From: Lycorma delicatula
Taxonomy: Eukaryota > Arthropoda > Insecta > Hemiptera > Fulgoridae
DNA: 64,000 bases
NCBI RefSeq assembly: GCF_047948215.1
Contig: NC_134457.1
Coordinates: 84,358,898 to 84,422,897 of the forward strand
Direction: 5' to 3'
The notes below the pieces were generated by a model that was given only the letters and a program-made list of their open reading frames with translations, was not told the origin of the DNA and did not search any database. The number at the start of each line of letters is the position of its first letter. The first letter of the stretch is position 1. Both the position numbers and the translations under genes were made by a program. Shown here piece after piece: positions 24,923-36,939 of this stretch.

Positions 24923-25795
24923 TTTTTTTTGGTCTCCTGCTCCCGTGCTCCCCTGGGCCGGCTCAATTATCAAGTATTACTCAGCCCAGGGGAGTGTCCT
25001 TGCGACTCTAATGAGCCTCTCCGCTTACCGGCATGGCAGGCCGGCTCACCTCTTTACCTCTCTCAGCATATACTTTGTTGTAGTTTCCGGGGTAATCTCT
25101 TGTATGTTATATCTTGCTTTTAGATCCTCTGAACGTGCACATTCAAAAAAGGTGTGGGAGGGAGTGTCTTCTTTACCGCAGTACACACAGTTTGGGAGCT
25201 CCCTTATTCTAAACCTGTGTAAGTACACAATAAATCCTTTCTTAACCAAAGAGGAATTGTGACAGGTTAGTACCCCCCATCGCCGTATTTCCTCCACAGA
25301 TACGGTCCTTTCTCAGGAATAAGCTTCTTTATCCACGCCCCAGTTGTAGCGGCGTTCCACTTCTCTTTCCAGTCTTGTAGTAAGAGATTAGTGACATCTT
25401 CCCTGTTCATGGGCTCATAGATCCGTTTCATTTGGGTAGCCTGCAACTGGATCGGCGGTACCCCGGCCAGGACTCCCGCTGCATCCGCCTATACCGTTCG
25501 GTACACCGCCGCGATCCTTAAATTCATTCGTTTCTGCAGTGATGTCATCATCTTCACATTCCTCTTGCTGTTTAGTGGCAAAAACCAGGCAGGCACTGCA
25601 TACAATACTATAGAAGCCGCTGCTATCACTAATAGCTTTCTTTTAGCTGCTCTCGGTCCTCTCTTGGCGACCATCAGTCAATTCAGAGCGTTGACGATCC
25701 GCTCTGCTTTACTGCATACATCATTGAGGTGTCGGTTGTATAGCCCATTTTGATCGAACCATACTCCGAGATATAAAGGGCGTTATTTCTAGCCT
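24923..25795 (-). mobile_element. R1-like LINE 3' end: RT C-terminal region with zinc-binding motif and poly(A)
   Basis: Minus-strand frames carry GPRAAKRKLLVIAAASIVLY and AVPAWFLPLNSKRN, then RMNLRIAAVYRTV. This is the region after the RT core in R1-group elements (YAxPxW, then RxASAYRTVS). Further on come AGVLAGVPPIQLQA and WKEKWNAATTGAWIKKLIPE, the TGxWxxxLIP motif. Last come VYLHRFRIRELPNCVYCGKE and DTPSHTFFECARSEDLKA, the CxxC-H-C zinc-finger-like tail. A short 3' UTR ends in eight A's at 24930-24923 (minus). The frame is broken near 25290 and the 5' part is missing, as expected of a 5'-truncated insertion. Confidence 0.9.
24948..24994. repeat. 11-bp perfect inverted repeat in the LINE 3' UTR
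   Basis: CTCCCCTGGGC (24948-24958) and GCCCAGGGGAG (24984-24994) are perfect complements with a 25-nt loop, just before the poly(A) tail of the R1-like element. Such a stem could be the RNA structure recognised by the element's own reverse transcriptase; that role is inferred. Confidence 0.85.
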
Positions 25796-26395
25796 TTAAG
25801 TCCAAAAATTAAATCAATGAAAACTTCAAAAGAAATCTTAAAAGCGTTTCAAAAATATGTTAAAAATTTCTCTCAATAACATTTTTTCTTTTTTCTTTTA
25901 AATATGGTTTGTTTAAATTAAATTCATAGGTTTGATTATTTTAAAAATCTAGCTGCTGTACGAAAAGGCAGTAAGATTCAAACATAAAAGATAAGTAAAA
26001 TATGTATATCAGTTACAATGTTTAAAATTTTGCGCGAAATTCAAGTAACCTACAAGCAGATCATGTGGATTTTATCACTGCATATTTTTTTACATGTGAG
26101 TTGTATTAGAAAGAATTAATAAACCCACTGTTAGACTCAATAAACACATCAATCTCTGACTGGAATTTTATAAAAACACCGGATAAGATTCTTCGTATTG
26201 ACCTAAGCGTAGAGCTATACCTCATAAAAAAATCCCTTTCGGCACGCCGGATGGTGGAGGTAGACTTCACTAGGGGATAAAAAAATATTTCCTCCGTACA
26301 GCTGAAAAACTTCAAATTTACTCAATACGATAATGGTTACATGTGAAAAAAATTTCACATGTTTAGCATACGACAAGCTCCATCTTCTTACAATT
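25796..26395. other. AT-rich non-coding DNA
   Basis: A 69-codon minus-strand frame (26106-26315) has a less biased composition but no motif I recognise. It may be transposon-derived. Confidence 0.4.
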
Positions 26396-27200
<805 letters not shown>

Positions 27201-27830
27201 TTGTACCAAGGATGCTTTAAGAAAACCCTTGAATTATCTTATTCATTACAAGGATCCAATAAGCGTTCTACCAAAGCATCCAAAAAGGAAACGATAATGG
27301 GAAGAAGTAGATGGTAATAAAAGGTAGATTTACTTAAAAGAACCATAAAATAACTAAAGTACACCACCTAAAGGAATTGCTCGGGCAGTTGATATCATTC
27401 AACCCATAATTTCTCAAGAAATCGGGGTATTTTTACCCTGGCTAGGACAGCGTATTACCTATCAAAGGTTTTACTTAGCAATAAATACTTACTGCAACAA
27501 ACTGCTTTTTCTCTGGAAACTAAATTATATTTAAAGCGAGGTATCTTGAAAAAAGATTCTTTAGCATCCCTAGAATTGTATGTGTATACAAATGAAATAT
27601 AAATTCGGTAACCGTTCAGTCAGATGCCCAATCAAGTATAGTTAGTGTTGTATAGAAACCTTCTTAGTAATATAAAATGAGTGTTTATAGTGAGAATTTA
27701 AAATCCAAATACACTTGAAATTTTATATATTTGATACATTATTCAATTATTGATGAAAATGCCTGCTACAAATTATTGAACTTATTTATTAGGAATTACC
27801 TAATTGTATCTGATGAGATAACTCCGGATG
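27201..27830. other. Non-coding DNA
   Basis: No supported gene. Composition is moderately AT-rich and several short mixed-composition segments could be more repeat sequence. Confidence 0.4.
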
Positions 27831-29330
27831 GGGGATTGGGACGAGCTAAACTTGGTTGCTTGAGGAGTTGTGGCGGGCGGTCGAAGATGGGGTCGCTAAT
27901 TGTGAAATGGCGGTTGTAATTGAGTATTTTCAGCATATGAAAGTGCTTCGGAAAGCTCCGTGGCTTAGGGACTTGGTCACTGCTGGCAGATTGAAGACTG
28001 GCCTGGTCCTCCTTTCGCAGTTGACTACTTGGGACCTCTCCAAAGAGAATAGCAGCAGTGAGGTCGCACTTGGATGGACCGATTACGATCTGTGGTCATC
28101 GGCTCTGCGGCGGGAGATCATGGGGTGATGGCCTCTGCTACTTACAAGTCCACCCACGGATGTTAGAGAATGGACAAAATCGGTGGTTGTACTTCTCTGG
28201 TCTACAAGAGTGGGTCGGACAAATCTTATGGTGGTCCGTGGTGTACGCAGGTAGAAGGATAGGGAAACGCCTTCTCGTTTATACACACAGGCATCACCAT
28301 CATCGGTGCTGGCAGGTAAGAAGTTATTCGCGGGTCCGCTAACTACTGTACTTGTGGTCAACGCGGAGAGGCGGACCTTTGCAGATCTTATCCGCTCTGT
28401 GAAGGTGGGGAGTTTCACCAGGGGAATCCGGAGTCCTCTCCGTCTAGCAGGTCAAGGGGAGGACCTCCACCTACGGGTTTGGGCGGACACTGACGAGGTG
28501 GACCAACAAGACCAGCAAGAATATTGCCGAAAAGGTGGAGGATGTTACTACGACCCTGGCTGGTAGGGGCGGCAGAGAAGCCCACGTCCCTGGTTAAGGA
28601 CGTGGATGCCCTTACGTCACAGGACGAGTTTTTTCGTGAGCTTCCCAAGTCGATAGGTGAGTCGGTCACTATTCACGTTCTGTCAATGCGGCCGGCTTAC
28701 GCCTCCACTCAGGTGGTTACATCGGCAGTGCCACCAATCCTGGCGGACGAATGTAATGAGACAGTAGTTGTCTGATAGGCGAGTTCGGATTGGGTGAGTG
28801 GTCTGTCGAGTGGTGCGGCCTACATCCGACGACCTTTGCTTCAGTATTGGAACCCAGGCCTCAGAACCAAGTTCTGTTCTAGCGCAAATAAAAGCGGTCA
28901 CTGTTTTACATGTGGTAAGGCTGGCCATTTACGCAAGGACTGCAAGCAGGACCCTAGGTGCTTATCCTGCAAGTCACATAGTCATTCGTGCGGGATCGGG
29001 GATGTAAGATGGCTCCATCGGCATCTGAAACTGCTTTTTCGTAGGAACATCATGGTATCTCTGAGGGACAGCTCCATCCGGAAGGGATTGGGAGGCCTCG
29101 ATCTCCCGCTTACGAAGGTCGGGTGGGAAATTCCTTGCTATACCGTTGGGGGAAAGTAAAGCGTAGTCCTGGTGGGGGATTCCTTTCGGGGGTTCTCCAT
29201 CAGAGGCAAGGCATAAAGACAAAGTCCCGGCTATCTGGCGAGAATTTTGTTCCCGACGAGTTAGTTAGGAGCTAAGACACCCCTCGAAGCCGAGTTTATG
29301 TTTAGTTAAGGATCCGGCTCTAGGAGCGGA
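27831..29330 (+). pseudogene. R1-like LINE ORF1 (gag-like) relic with CCHC zinc knuckle
   Basis: A GC-rich island in AT-rich DNA. In order: LEELWRAVEDGVANCE (27859 onward), then SALRREIMG and a stop at 28126. ERRTFADLIRSVKVGS follows at about 28366, the TYADLVKxVK-type motif of R1-group ORF1. Around 28680-28720 one frame reads SVNAAGLRLHSGG. CFTCGKAGHLRKDC (28898-28939) is a canonical C-x2-C-x4-H-x4-C knuckle, followed by RCLSCKSHSHSCG, a decayed second one. ORF1 proteins bind the element RNA in the particle. At least four frameshifts or stops are present. No endonuclease or RT follows; the last frame ends at 29159. Confidence 0.85.
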
Positions 29331-31429
29331 AAAAACTAAGAAACCCACCGTTTGATAGAATGCAGTGCAGCTGCGTCCTTTGTCCAGAATGAGAACAACT
29401 TAGTTAATCTTTGTACAGCACTCATGTTGTAATAGTAGACTCGTTCGATATTACATAGTTACATATTACATATCAATTAAAGTCATTTGTATGTTGGAGT
29501 AATGACACTAACAACTAATTTTAAACAATTACATGTATAATTATTATAACGACTGTAATTGAATAAATAAAGTTCATGTGTTTTTTAAATCGGAACTCGT
29601 TGAGTTTTAAACTTTACTTGTATAATATATACATATATACAATGTTATGTATAACATGTACATCATTTTCTCACTTTAAAGTTAAGAATATTCCTCTTCC
29701 AACAGCATTCCCTATTCGGTTTTCATTTTTACTCCTCAGTGATTACAAAACTAATTACTGAGTACAAGTAACTATGAAATAGACATAATTAACTAACATA
29801 ATTTGTTCTAATGAACTGAAGTACACGAATTTAACTTAAAGACTAGTTAAGGGATGGAAATTTCTAATATGCTTCTGATAATGATCCTAAATTTAGTCAG
29901 CTAAACAGAGAAATTATTGTGGAAATGTATTTTATATAAAAGGTTAATTACTTAATTTTATGCACCAATAAACATTTTGTGGCACTGAATTCTATTGTTT
30001 GTAGTCGTATTGTTATTGTTAAACTTTATTAATATTAAGTAGCTTTGTCATATTAAATTTAATTAAATTAGCGTGCTGTAAAAAAGCCGGTTTTGAGATG
30101 AACGTTTTTAATCATTTTAAGCTCTATTTTGTATCTTTATGATAAAGTAATTAATTTTTATTGAAAAGCAGTGTCCAAAATTATCAACTTTTTTCACATT
30201 TTTATGTAAAAATATTTATTTATTATATTATGATGCATAGTAAAATAAAAAACAAATGGTTATTTTTTATGCTTGTAGAGGACTTAAAGAAAGTTAAACG
30301 GTGTAACTCTTGTTTTGTGTTCTTTTCCACGCGTTATAAAAGTTATCATAATAATTTTTTTTTTCTTTATTAAATATAAAGTTACTCGTTCGATTATATT
30401 TAAATCTTTTAATTTTAATTTTTAAAGTCGAGTTGCTCAACAAAATAAAGTAATAAGCAAAATTTTTAAATATTAGTATATTATCGCATTACAATTTCAA
30501 AAAATATTCTACATTTTTTTGAAACGTTAGAGGCTCATGCATTTGGGAATTTTTTTAAGGATTAAAAAATTTACTAAACTTGGTTTTAAATAAATTAAAA
30601 TCAAAAATAGTTTATTTTTCCTTATTCTTTTTATTTGGAAGTTCCGCCAACAGGGAGGGGTATTAATTTATTTTTGTAACTTTATTTTTTAACAAAATAC
30701 TTTGAACATCAAAAAAATGAAATGGAGAACACTTTTTTAACTATGGGGCTCTCATACTCAAGGAGAAATATTCTAATAAAATTAGTTTTTAAGAAAATAA
30801 TCTTTGTGATGATAATAAATCTAAAAAAAATAATTTTTTTTTTAAATTATTGTATATGAATTCAAATGAAGCTTTATCAACAGTACTTAAAAAGAGTATT
30901 TAAAAAAAAAATGATAATCACTTTAAAATAACATAATTACAATGCTGTAATTATGGTATTAATCTGAGGTTACTGCTCTGTAGTAGATTTTCCTTAATTT
31001 TTTTTTCTGTACTTCATTTTAATCCGTTTTTAAACGATTCTTTTGCACTAGAACATCTTTTAAAATAGATCCTTCGTTTTAATTCATCCTATTATTAATG
31101 TTCTCTGATTGTTAATTAATAAGGATATTTCTTTGAGTTTCCTGTTTACTTCTGTATACATTGTAGTTTCAAATTATTTGATTGTAAACTGATATTACCT
31201 ACCTTCCATTTATTTTTGTTGTGTGTAATTTTTAAAACTCAAAATACGTAATAAATCATGAATAATAAATTATCTGTTATTTTAATCTATGTCTAATCTT
31301 ACATTTTTTGTCCTCTACAAAAATTTATGTCATGGGTGTATTAAGAAGCCCGAATTTATCCGAAAAACACCTGAATTTCATAGCTCTTCGTCCATGTGTT
31401 TCTTATTTTTTCAGCGTGTCTTCGTTTTT
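29331..31429. other. AT-rich non-coding DNA
   Basis: No gene or element recognised; open frames at 29576 and 30161 are AT-biased with no motif. Composition falls sharply to high A+T just after the GC-rich LINE relic. Confidence 0.5.
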
Positions 31430-31920
31430 TCTAATTTGTCCATTCTCTTCCTGTCTTTATTTTTGTGCTAGAAGAACTTTTACATCGTAAATTATTCTTC
31501 GGAAGTTATCTCTACGGCAAAATTCTACTTTTATTAAGGCTATTTTGTAAGTCCTCTGCCATCTATTTGAGGGAATTTGATTTGCTTCCACAGATTGTCA
31601 AATATTTGTTTATTTAATCTATTTGGGTTCATCCTGATCATATATACCGAGAATTTTAAATTTCTTTTCCCTGTCACTGTTTCTTGGTTTTCTGATTTTG
31701 GTAAATCTTATTGTTAAAGTTCAATCCTTCCTCTGTTACCTTTGAATCTTGGATTTTTCTTAGTAAGGTTCTCTCTGTCTTGAGAGAGTTTTCGAGGTTA
31801 GTTAGATGTAATGTTTCAATACCATATAAGATTGCTGGTTTGTCAATAGTTGTATAGTGTCTTAATTCCACAATCATTTTGATACTTTTTTTTCATTGTA
31901 GATGTCTTTGTTGAAAAGTC
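31430..31920 (-). mobile_element. LINE RT C-terminal fragment, third copy
   Basis: The minus-strand frame at 31674-31877 reads DKPAILYGIETLHLTN, matching the KPxxLYGSETWxLT motif in the connection region of LINE reverse transcriptases. It then continues with ERTLLRKIQDSK and TEEGLNFNNKIYQN. Past a stop, MIRMNPNRLNKQIFDNLW gives the RMxPxRLTKKIFD motif also present in the 39 kb copy. The RT core lies outside the fragment or is lost. Unlike the copies at 13.2 kb and 38.9 kb, no tRNA-like SINE is seen on its 3' side. Confidence 0.75.
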
Positions 31921-32765
31921 TGTATCACTAAATTTATTACATATTATACATATTCAGATATTTAAAAGAACCAATACATAACTTTTCCGGCACTGCTCTC
32001 AAAAAATTTTTATTTCAAATGCACCGTACAATTTTTAAATATTAATGACTTATTACACAATATTTAAAGTACAACTAAAAAACAAAATCAATTAGTGAAA
32101 AAATTTGGATCTGATTTGACTCCCTTGATCAAATTACGTTTTAGCAGTATTAAAAGTAAATTGAAAAAAAAGTAATTTTTTAATAACAAAAGTTAGACTT
32201 CAGTTGCACTCGACAAAATTACGTTTTCGTCATCAAAATTATACTATACTAAAAAAAAATTTTGGGGAGATTTTTTTTTGGGTTCCATTCTCCTCTTGCT
32301 CGCAGTTACCTCATCTAACATTTTTAATAACAACTATATCTTATACGTTCTTAATTCGGGTACTAGGGGATCCCTTTTTTAAAAAGTTTCCATAATTATG
32401 ATCTCCATTAATCCTAGATACAGCTGTATTTTCAATCTTGAAAATTGAATTAAAAAAAAAATTGGTTTAAATATAAGTCCTATTCAGCAGCCCCTTCTTT
32501 TTTGGGGATTTAGAAGTTTATTTATTGGAATTTATTTATTTTGATTGAAGTTTATTTACTTCAATATATTGGCCCGATTTGATGCAGTGTTATTAACAAG
32601 GTTAAAAAAATGTTTGCACTTTACTATGCGAAATTATCTACCGTTTGGCTGGAACCATAAAAAGCTTGTAACGTGTTTTTTGACGATTTAAAATAAGCTT
32701 TTATCATGTTCGCGATTTGATTTTTATCAATTTAAATTCTATAAAATGAAATACCATAATTTTTT
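31921..32765. other. AT-rich non-coding DNA
   Basis: Nothing supported. CTCGACAAAATTACGTTTTC and related words suggest weak internal repetition near 32110-32240. Confidence 0.45.
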
Positions 32766-32912
32766 ACGATTAATTCACCACATAAACTCGAAGCGTGTGC
32801 GTACCAATATGGAATAGAAATTTTGAAGTGTAAGAAAATTATCATGCTTAACCGGTAGAGTCGAATCCAGATGAATGGCTGTGACGCTACCAGTCAACTA
32901 CGGAGATCGCCA
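32766..32912 (-). mobile_element. Decayed tRNA-derived SINE, variant subfamily
   Basis: Plus strand: TCATGCTTAACCGGTAGAGT (32841-32860), then CGAATCC, GACGCTACCAGTCAACTACG and GAGAT are the reverse of a SINE head. The outer part (CACCACATAAACTCGAAGCG ... CCAATATGGAATAGAAATTT) mirrors the variant body at 18660-18745. It therefore belongs to that subfamily. Confidence 0.6.
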
Positions 32913-34189
32913 CCGTTTGACGATTAGAATATGACTAGAGGGTAATCTCTCTATATTATCAAACTAGTAGAACCCGAATCTATTACTAAAGTACACCAAC
33001 TTACATAAATACAAGTTATTTCTACTACAAGCTTCTCTCTTACCGAATGCTAGTTTTAAATTGTTTTATCTCGTATTTTATAAAGTACCTGATTTTTAAA
33101 TTCTCCTATTAACATTTCATTTCAATAGTCTTTTTCATGGGCTTTTTATAATAATAAAACAATAACAATAGTCTCTTGTTTGTGTAATTCTAATTTCTTC
33201 CATCTTTAGTAATTTTATATACAGTTTATGTTTAGTTGTGACGTCAGCCAATCGGATTTCGCTTTGGCTTTTAGTCAGAGGTAATTGTATTACCTCTGTA
33301 ATTGTATTAGGTAATTGAATATCTGTATATTAATCCTACCCAAATCTCCAGATGCAGATGATTTTCAAACCTGTAAAGATTTGGTTAATCTTCAGTGTAT
33401 TCATTCCACAAAAGAAGTTGTAAAATAGAACATTATTAAATTCAAAGAAAACAGCATAGATTAGTGCCGTTTGTACTTCGGTTGCTATTTATTATACGTT
33501 ACAGTCATAAGAAAGACTGAGATATTTCGTTTAAGTCAACAATTTAGTGAACTCCTTTTTGTCGGAATAGATTATAACTGAAACAAAATTCACTAAGTTC
33601 TGCTGGTAAATTGTGTTCTTTTTATAAATGATTCACCCTGATCTCTTTTGTTAAATTTCATTACCTTTGTTTTACTGTTGTTTATTTTTTAACAGAATTC
33701 TTTTTTAAATAAGAATTGATGAACATTAGTATTTCTAATGGCTTATTTTTTCATTTCTTCCAACAAAGTATTATCGTTGCTTTTTATAATCAACGGTTTT
33801 TTCTCTCTCTTGATCGATACTACACTATGAAATTTTTCCTCCTATTTATTTATTGCTTCTAAAAAGAAGCTGAAGTTAAAGGACGTCTAATTTAACTCTG
33901 AATTAGATATTTCCATACTTTTACTTATCATTCATATTTGATTGTTGTACATATAAATGATTCTTATTTCATTATATTACAATTGAATTTTACTGTAACT
34001 GATTTCTTGTTTTTACTTCAGCTAGTTAAGTTGCTGTAGCAGTATAGCTACAAAGAGAAAGTATAGAGATCTGTCAAAATATTAGGGAACAGAGTCTGGT
34101 AAATATTAACGTTTCATCTTCTTTTTGGAACTTCAAAATCCAAAAATCCGCAAAAAGATGATAGAAATTTCTGGAAAATTTTTCTACTA
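32913..34189. other. AT-rich non-coding DNA
   Basis: A perfect small hairpin, AGAGGTAA-TTGTA-TTACCTCT, lies at 33279-33299, followed by two more TAATTGTATTA-like words. Nothing else supported. Confidence 0.45.
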
Positions 34190-35270
34190 CAAACGTGAAA
34201 TGGCTGTATTTTGGATTAATATCTCCGCACTGGATCTGCATAAATTCTTTGAAGATAACTCAAAAAATCACTATACATAAGAAATTGATGCAATAACTTT
34301 AGACAAAATTAAAAAATACGTTGAGGGTTATTTGTGGCTATTTTTTATATAATTGTGGTAGAAAATTGAGCTATAGTAAGAAAATACTTATGTATTTAAA
34401 ATTCATACGTTTTAAGACAATCGTAATTAGTGATGAAGATATTGATCATTACTTCTAAAACGTTTTTGCCTCTTACCCCGAAAACCCGTTGACCAAATTC
34501 GCCACCACCAACTAGTTGGCATGTGAGTCCCAGTTTATCCAATTTTCAACCCCATCGGACAATGGGATACCAAGGAAATCATATTATTTTTTTGTTTTTA
34601 AGTTTACCATAATGTTTTTTAGTCTTGATGAATAATACTAAATCAAATTGGGCAATTTTATTTAATTTAATAATTACTCCGATAAATAAACTTTTAAGAC
34701 TCGTAAAAACAGTGATGTTTGCATGAGTCTCGTACTTAAAGTATCAATTTTTTAAAGTTTAATTATTAAAATTAAAAATTAAAATGTATGAAGTATTAAT
34801 TCAAAGGTTATGGAACTTTTTATAAAACGGGGTTACATGAGACCATATTTAAGAATTTAAAAAATCGTTTGTTTTATTTTATAATTTCTGGTACTTTATG
34901 GGACCCAAATTCTTCATTGAAAATTTTATTTTTTTATATATATAACTAATTTTGTATTATATAGTAAATACAGAATAATTTTTGTGATAAAAACATCATT
35001 TAGTAAATTCAGTAAAACTAAGATCCAAAATGTTTTACTAAAAAATTTATTTTCTCAATTATACTGTTAATATTACAGCTTTTTCTAGGTAAAAACAACG
35101 TTGGATGAAGAAAATAAAATTTTTTAGTGAACATTTTGATCTACTTCGAACTGTGCTCTAAATATTGCATAATGAAATCATTAATATTGAAAACCCCTAT
35201 GGGGTATTTGAAATAAAAATTTGTCTAGGGCAAAGCTGGGAAAATTATGTAATCCTTATTACCTTTTTTC
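34190..35270 (+). repeat. Non-coding repeat family E, copy 1 (~1 kb)
   Basis: Matches 62510-63610 in the same orientation over about 1 kb. Shared landmarks in order: ATAAATTCTTTGAA; GTAGAAAATTGAGCTA; CCCATCGGACAA; AATAATTACTC(C/T)(G/A)ATAAATAAACTT; TATGGGAC; TTTTCTCAATTATACT; CTCTAAATATT(G/A)CATAAT; CATTAATATT; GTATTTGAAATAAAAAT followed by CTAGGGCAAA. No coding capacity. The two copies are strongly diverged and indel-rich. The class is unknown. Confidence 0.75.
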
Positions 35271-35749
35271 TTCTTAATTATCTCCAAAATTAAAACTTCA
35301 CCTTCGATAATAAAATGACTTTAGTGTTTTAGTTAATTAACTCAACCAAGAAATTCAAGGTTTTCTTTTAAATCACGTCCTCACATTTTATTTTTTTTTA
35401 TAATTTGATCTTTCACGGTTCATAAAATTTTTAAATTTATTTAATGTAATAACTAAATTAATTATATTAATTCATTTATATTAAAGTAAGCATTTTTCTT
35501 CTTTTTATACCATAACTTTTTTTCGGATGAAATACAATACAATAAAAAAGCAGAAGAATAATTACGGTGATATACATAAATTGAAAAGAGTAAGTCAAGT
35601 GTGAAATGAGAAATGTCTACATAATATTTCAATGAAATGTGAGGTATTCTTTCAATAAACATTAATAATTTTATTAAAAATCCTTCCTGTGTTTAAATAC
35701 TGAAAAGAATAAAACCTCAAAAAAAATTTTGCTTATAAAATAATTTAAC
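35271..35749. other. AT-rich non-coding DNA
   Basis: No gene; the minus-strand frame 35462-35662 has no motif. Confidence 0.45.
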
Positions 35750-35845
35750 AAAATTTATATTAGCTAATATAGCGAATATGTATCTTATACATATGTATAT
35801 TATATATATATATATTATACATATCTATTAGCTAATATAAATTTT
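35750..35845. repeat. 20-bp perfect inverted repeat flanking an AT-alternating core
   Basis: AAAATTTATATTAGCTAATA (35750-35769) and TATTAGCTAATATAAATTTT (35826-35845) are exact complements. The 56-bp core contains TATACATATGTATATTATAT and further AT alternation, itself partly self-complementary. The 96-bp unit may form a cruciform or be a tiny MITE. Confidence 0.9.
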
Positions 35846-36199
35846 TTAAATAAATGTAGAACAGTATCGTTAAACTAGTTCTGAACATGACGGTTTTTAT
35901 TAATAATAATAATAAACGGCGTTTATTTAAACCACAAAAAGAAAACAGCTTAGTTTTTACAATGATTTGGGTTTTGCTTTATAACAAATATGATTATAGT
36001 GTATATATTTTTACTGTTTTACCTGATGCAGAATAAGCATTATACCCGTAATCATATGGCAGCGTAACGAGCTTATCTAAAAATAAACAGTGTACGAGTA
36101 AAACTCGGTATTTTAACTTATCTTTCTTATGAAAACCATAATGCAAACATTGTACTAATATAGTTATATAATATATAATTTGTTATATATTAGATATGT
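35846..36199. other. AT-rich non-coding DNA
   Basis: Nothing supported. Confidence 0.45.
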
Positions 36200-36606
36200 T
36201 ATTATAACACATCGTTCAAAAGACACGGGAAGCTACTCAAAAGAGAATCGAGATTGTTGCGGGCATCCATTTTACATTCCCAATCTCATATCATCAGATT
36301 GTTTTTTTGTTAGGATCTCTCATATAACTTTTACAATAAAAATGAGTTTGGAAACAATAAGCAGGTAATATGAATGGCTCAAATACAAAGGTTAAATACA
36401 ATGAACAATTGTTGAACAACATTGTACAACAATGAACAAATGAACAATTCTTTATTACTGGAATAAGAAAGCTCACAAAACGATAGGATAGATACCTAAA
36501 TGTAGCCGGGAATTGTGTTAAAATGTAGCGTTAGTTTTATTGTGATCTAATAAATAATTTTTCTACTGCCATTTGAATCTTTAATTTTATAACGACCCCT
36601 CATATT
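36200..36606 (+). pseudogene. Mariner M1 family 3' end fragment
   Basis: HRSKDTGSYSKENRDCCGHP and the following FYIPNLISSD echo 20280-20370 in the 19.5 kb copy, covering the region before and at the third Asp (PPYSPDLAPSD, decayed). AGAAAGCTCACAAAACGATA and AAATGTAGCCGGGAATTGTG (36467-36516) match AGAAAGCTTATAAAATAGAT and GAATGTAGCCGAGGATTTTG of that copy. The end ATAACGACCCCTCAT (about 36592-36606) is the reverse complement of the left inverted-repeat end of the 19.5 kb copy. The 5' half is missing. Confidence 0.8.
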
Positions 36607-36939
36607 TCAGATTTACACGTCTTTTAAAACATTCATCAAATATATACAACTTATCGATAACCTGATAACACTTTAAATAGCTTCAGAATTACAAGCAAAA
36701 ATAAATTTAGAGATATTAAAATCGAAATACCATTTCCACCCACAAAGCATGAACATACATAAAACCGCACACACTCAGGTTAGGAAAATTGAAAAAAAAT
36801 TGTTACTTTTTGCACTTTATAACAAAATCACCATGCATGATTTTCCCGTAAAACAGTATTTGTTATTTGCATAATGTCATTAAATCAGTCTATAATTTCA
36901 ATATCTAATTAAAATTTTCTTGTCCTTGTACAACAATAT

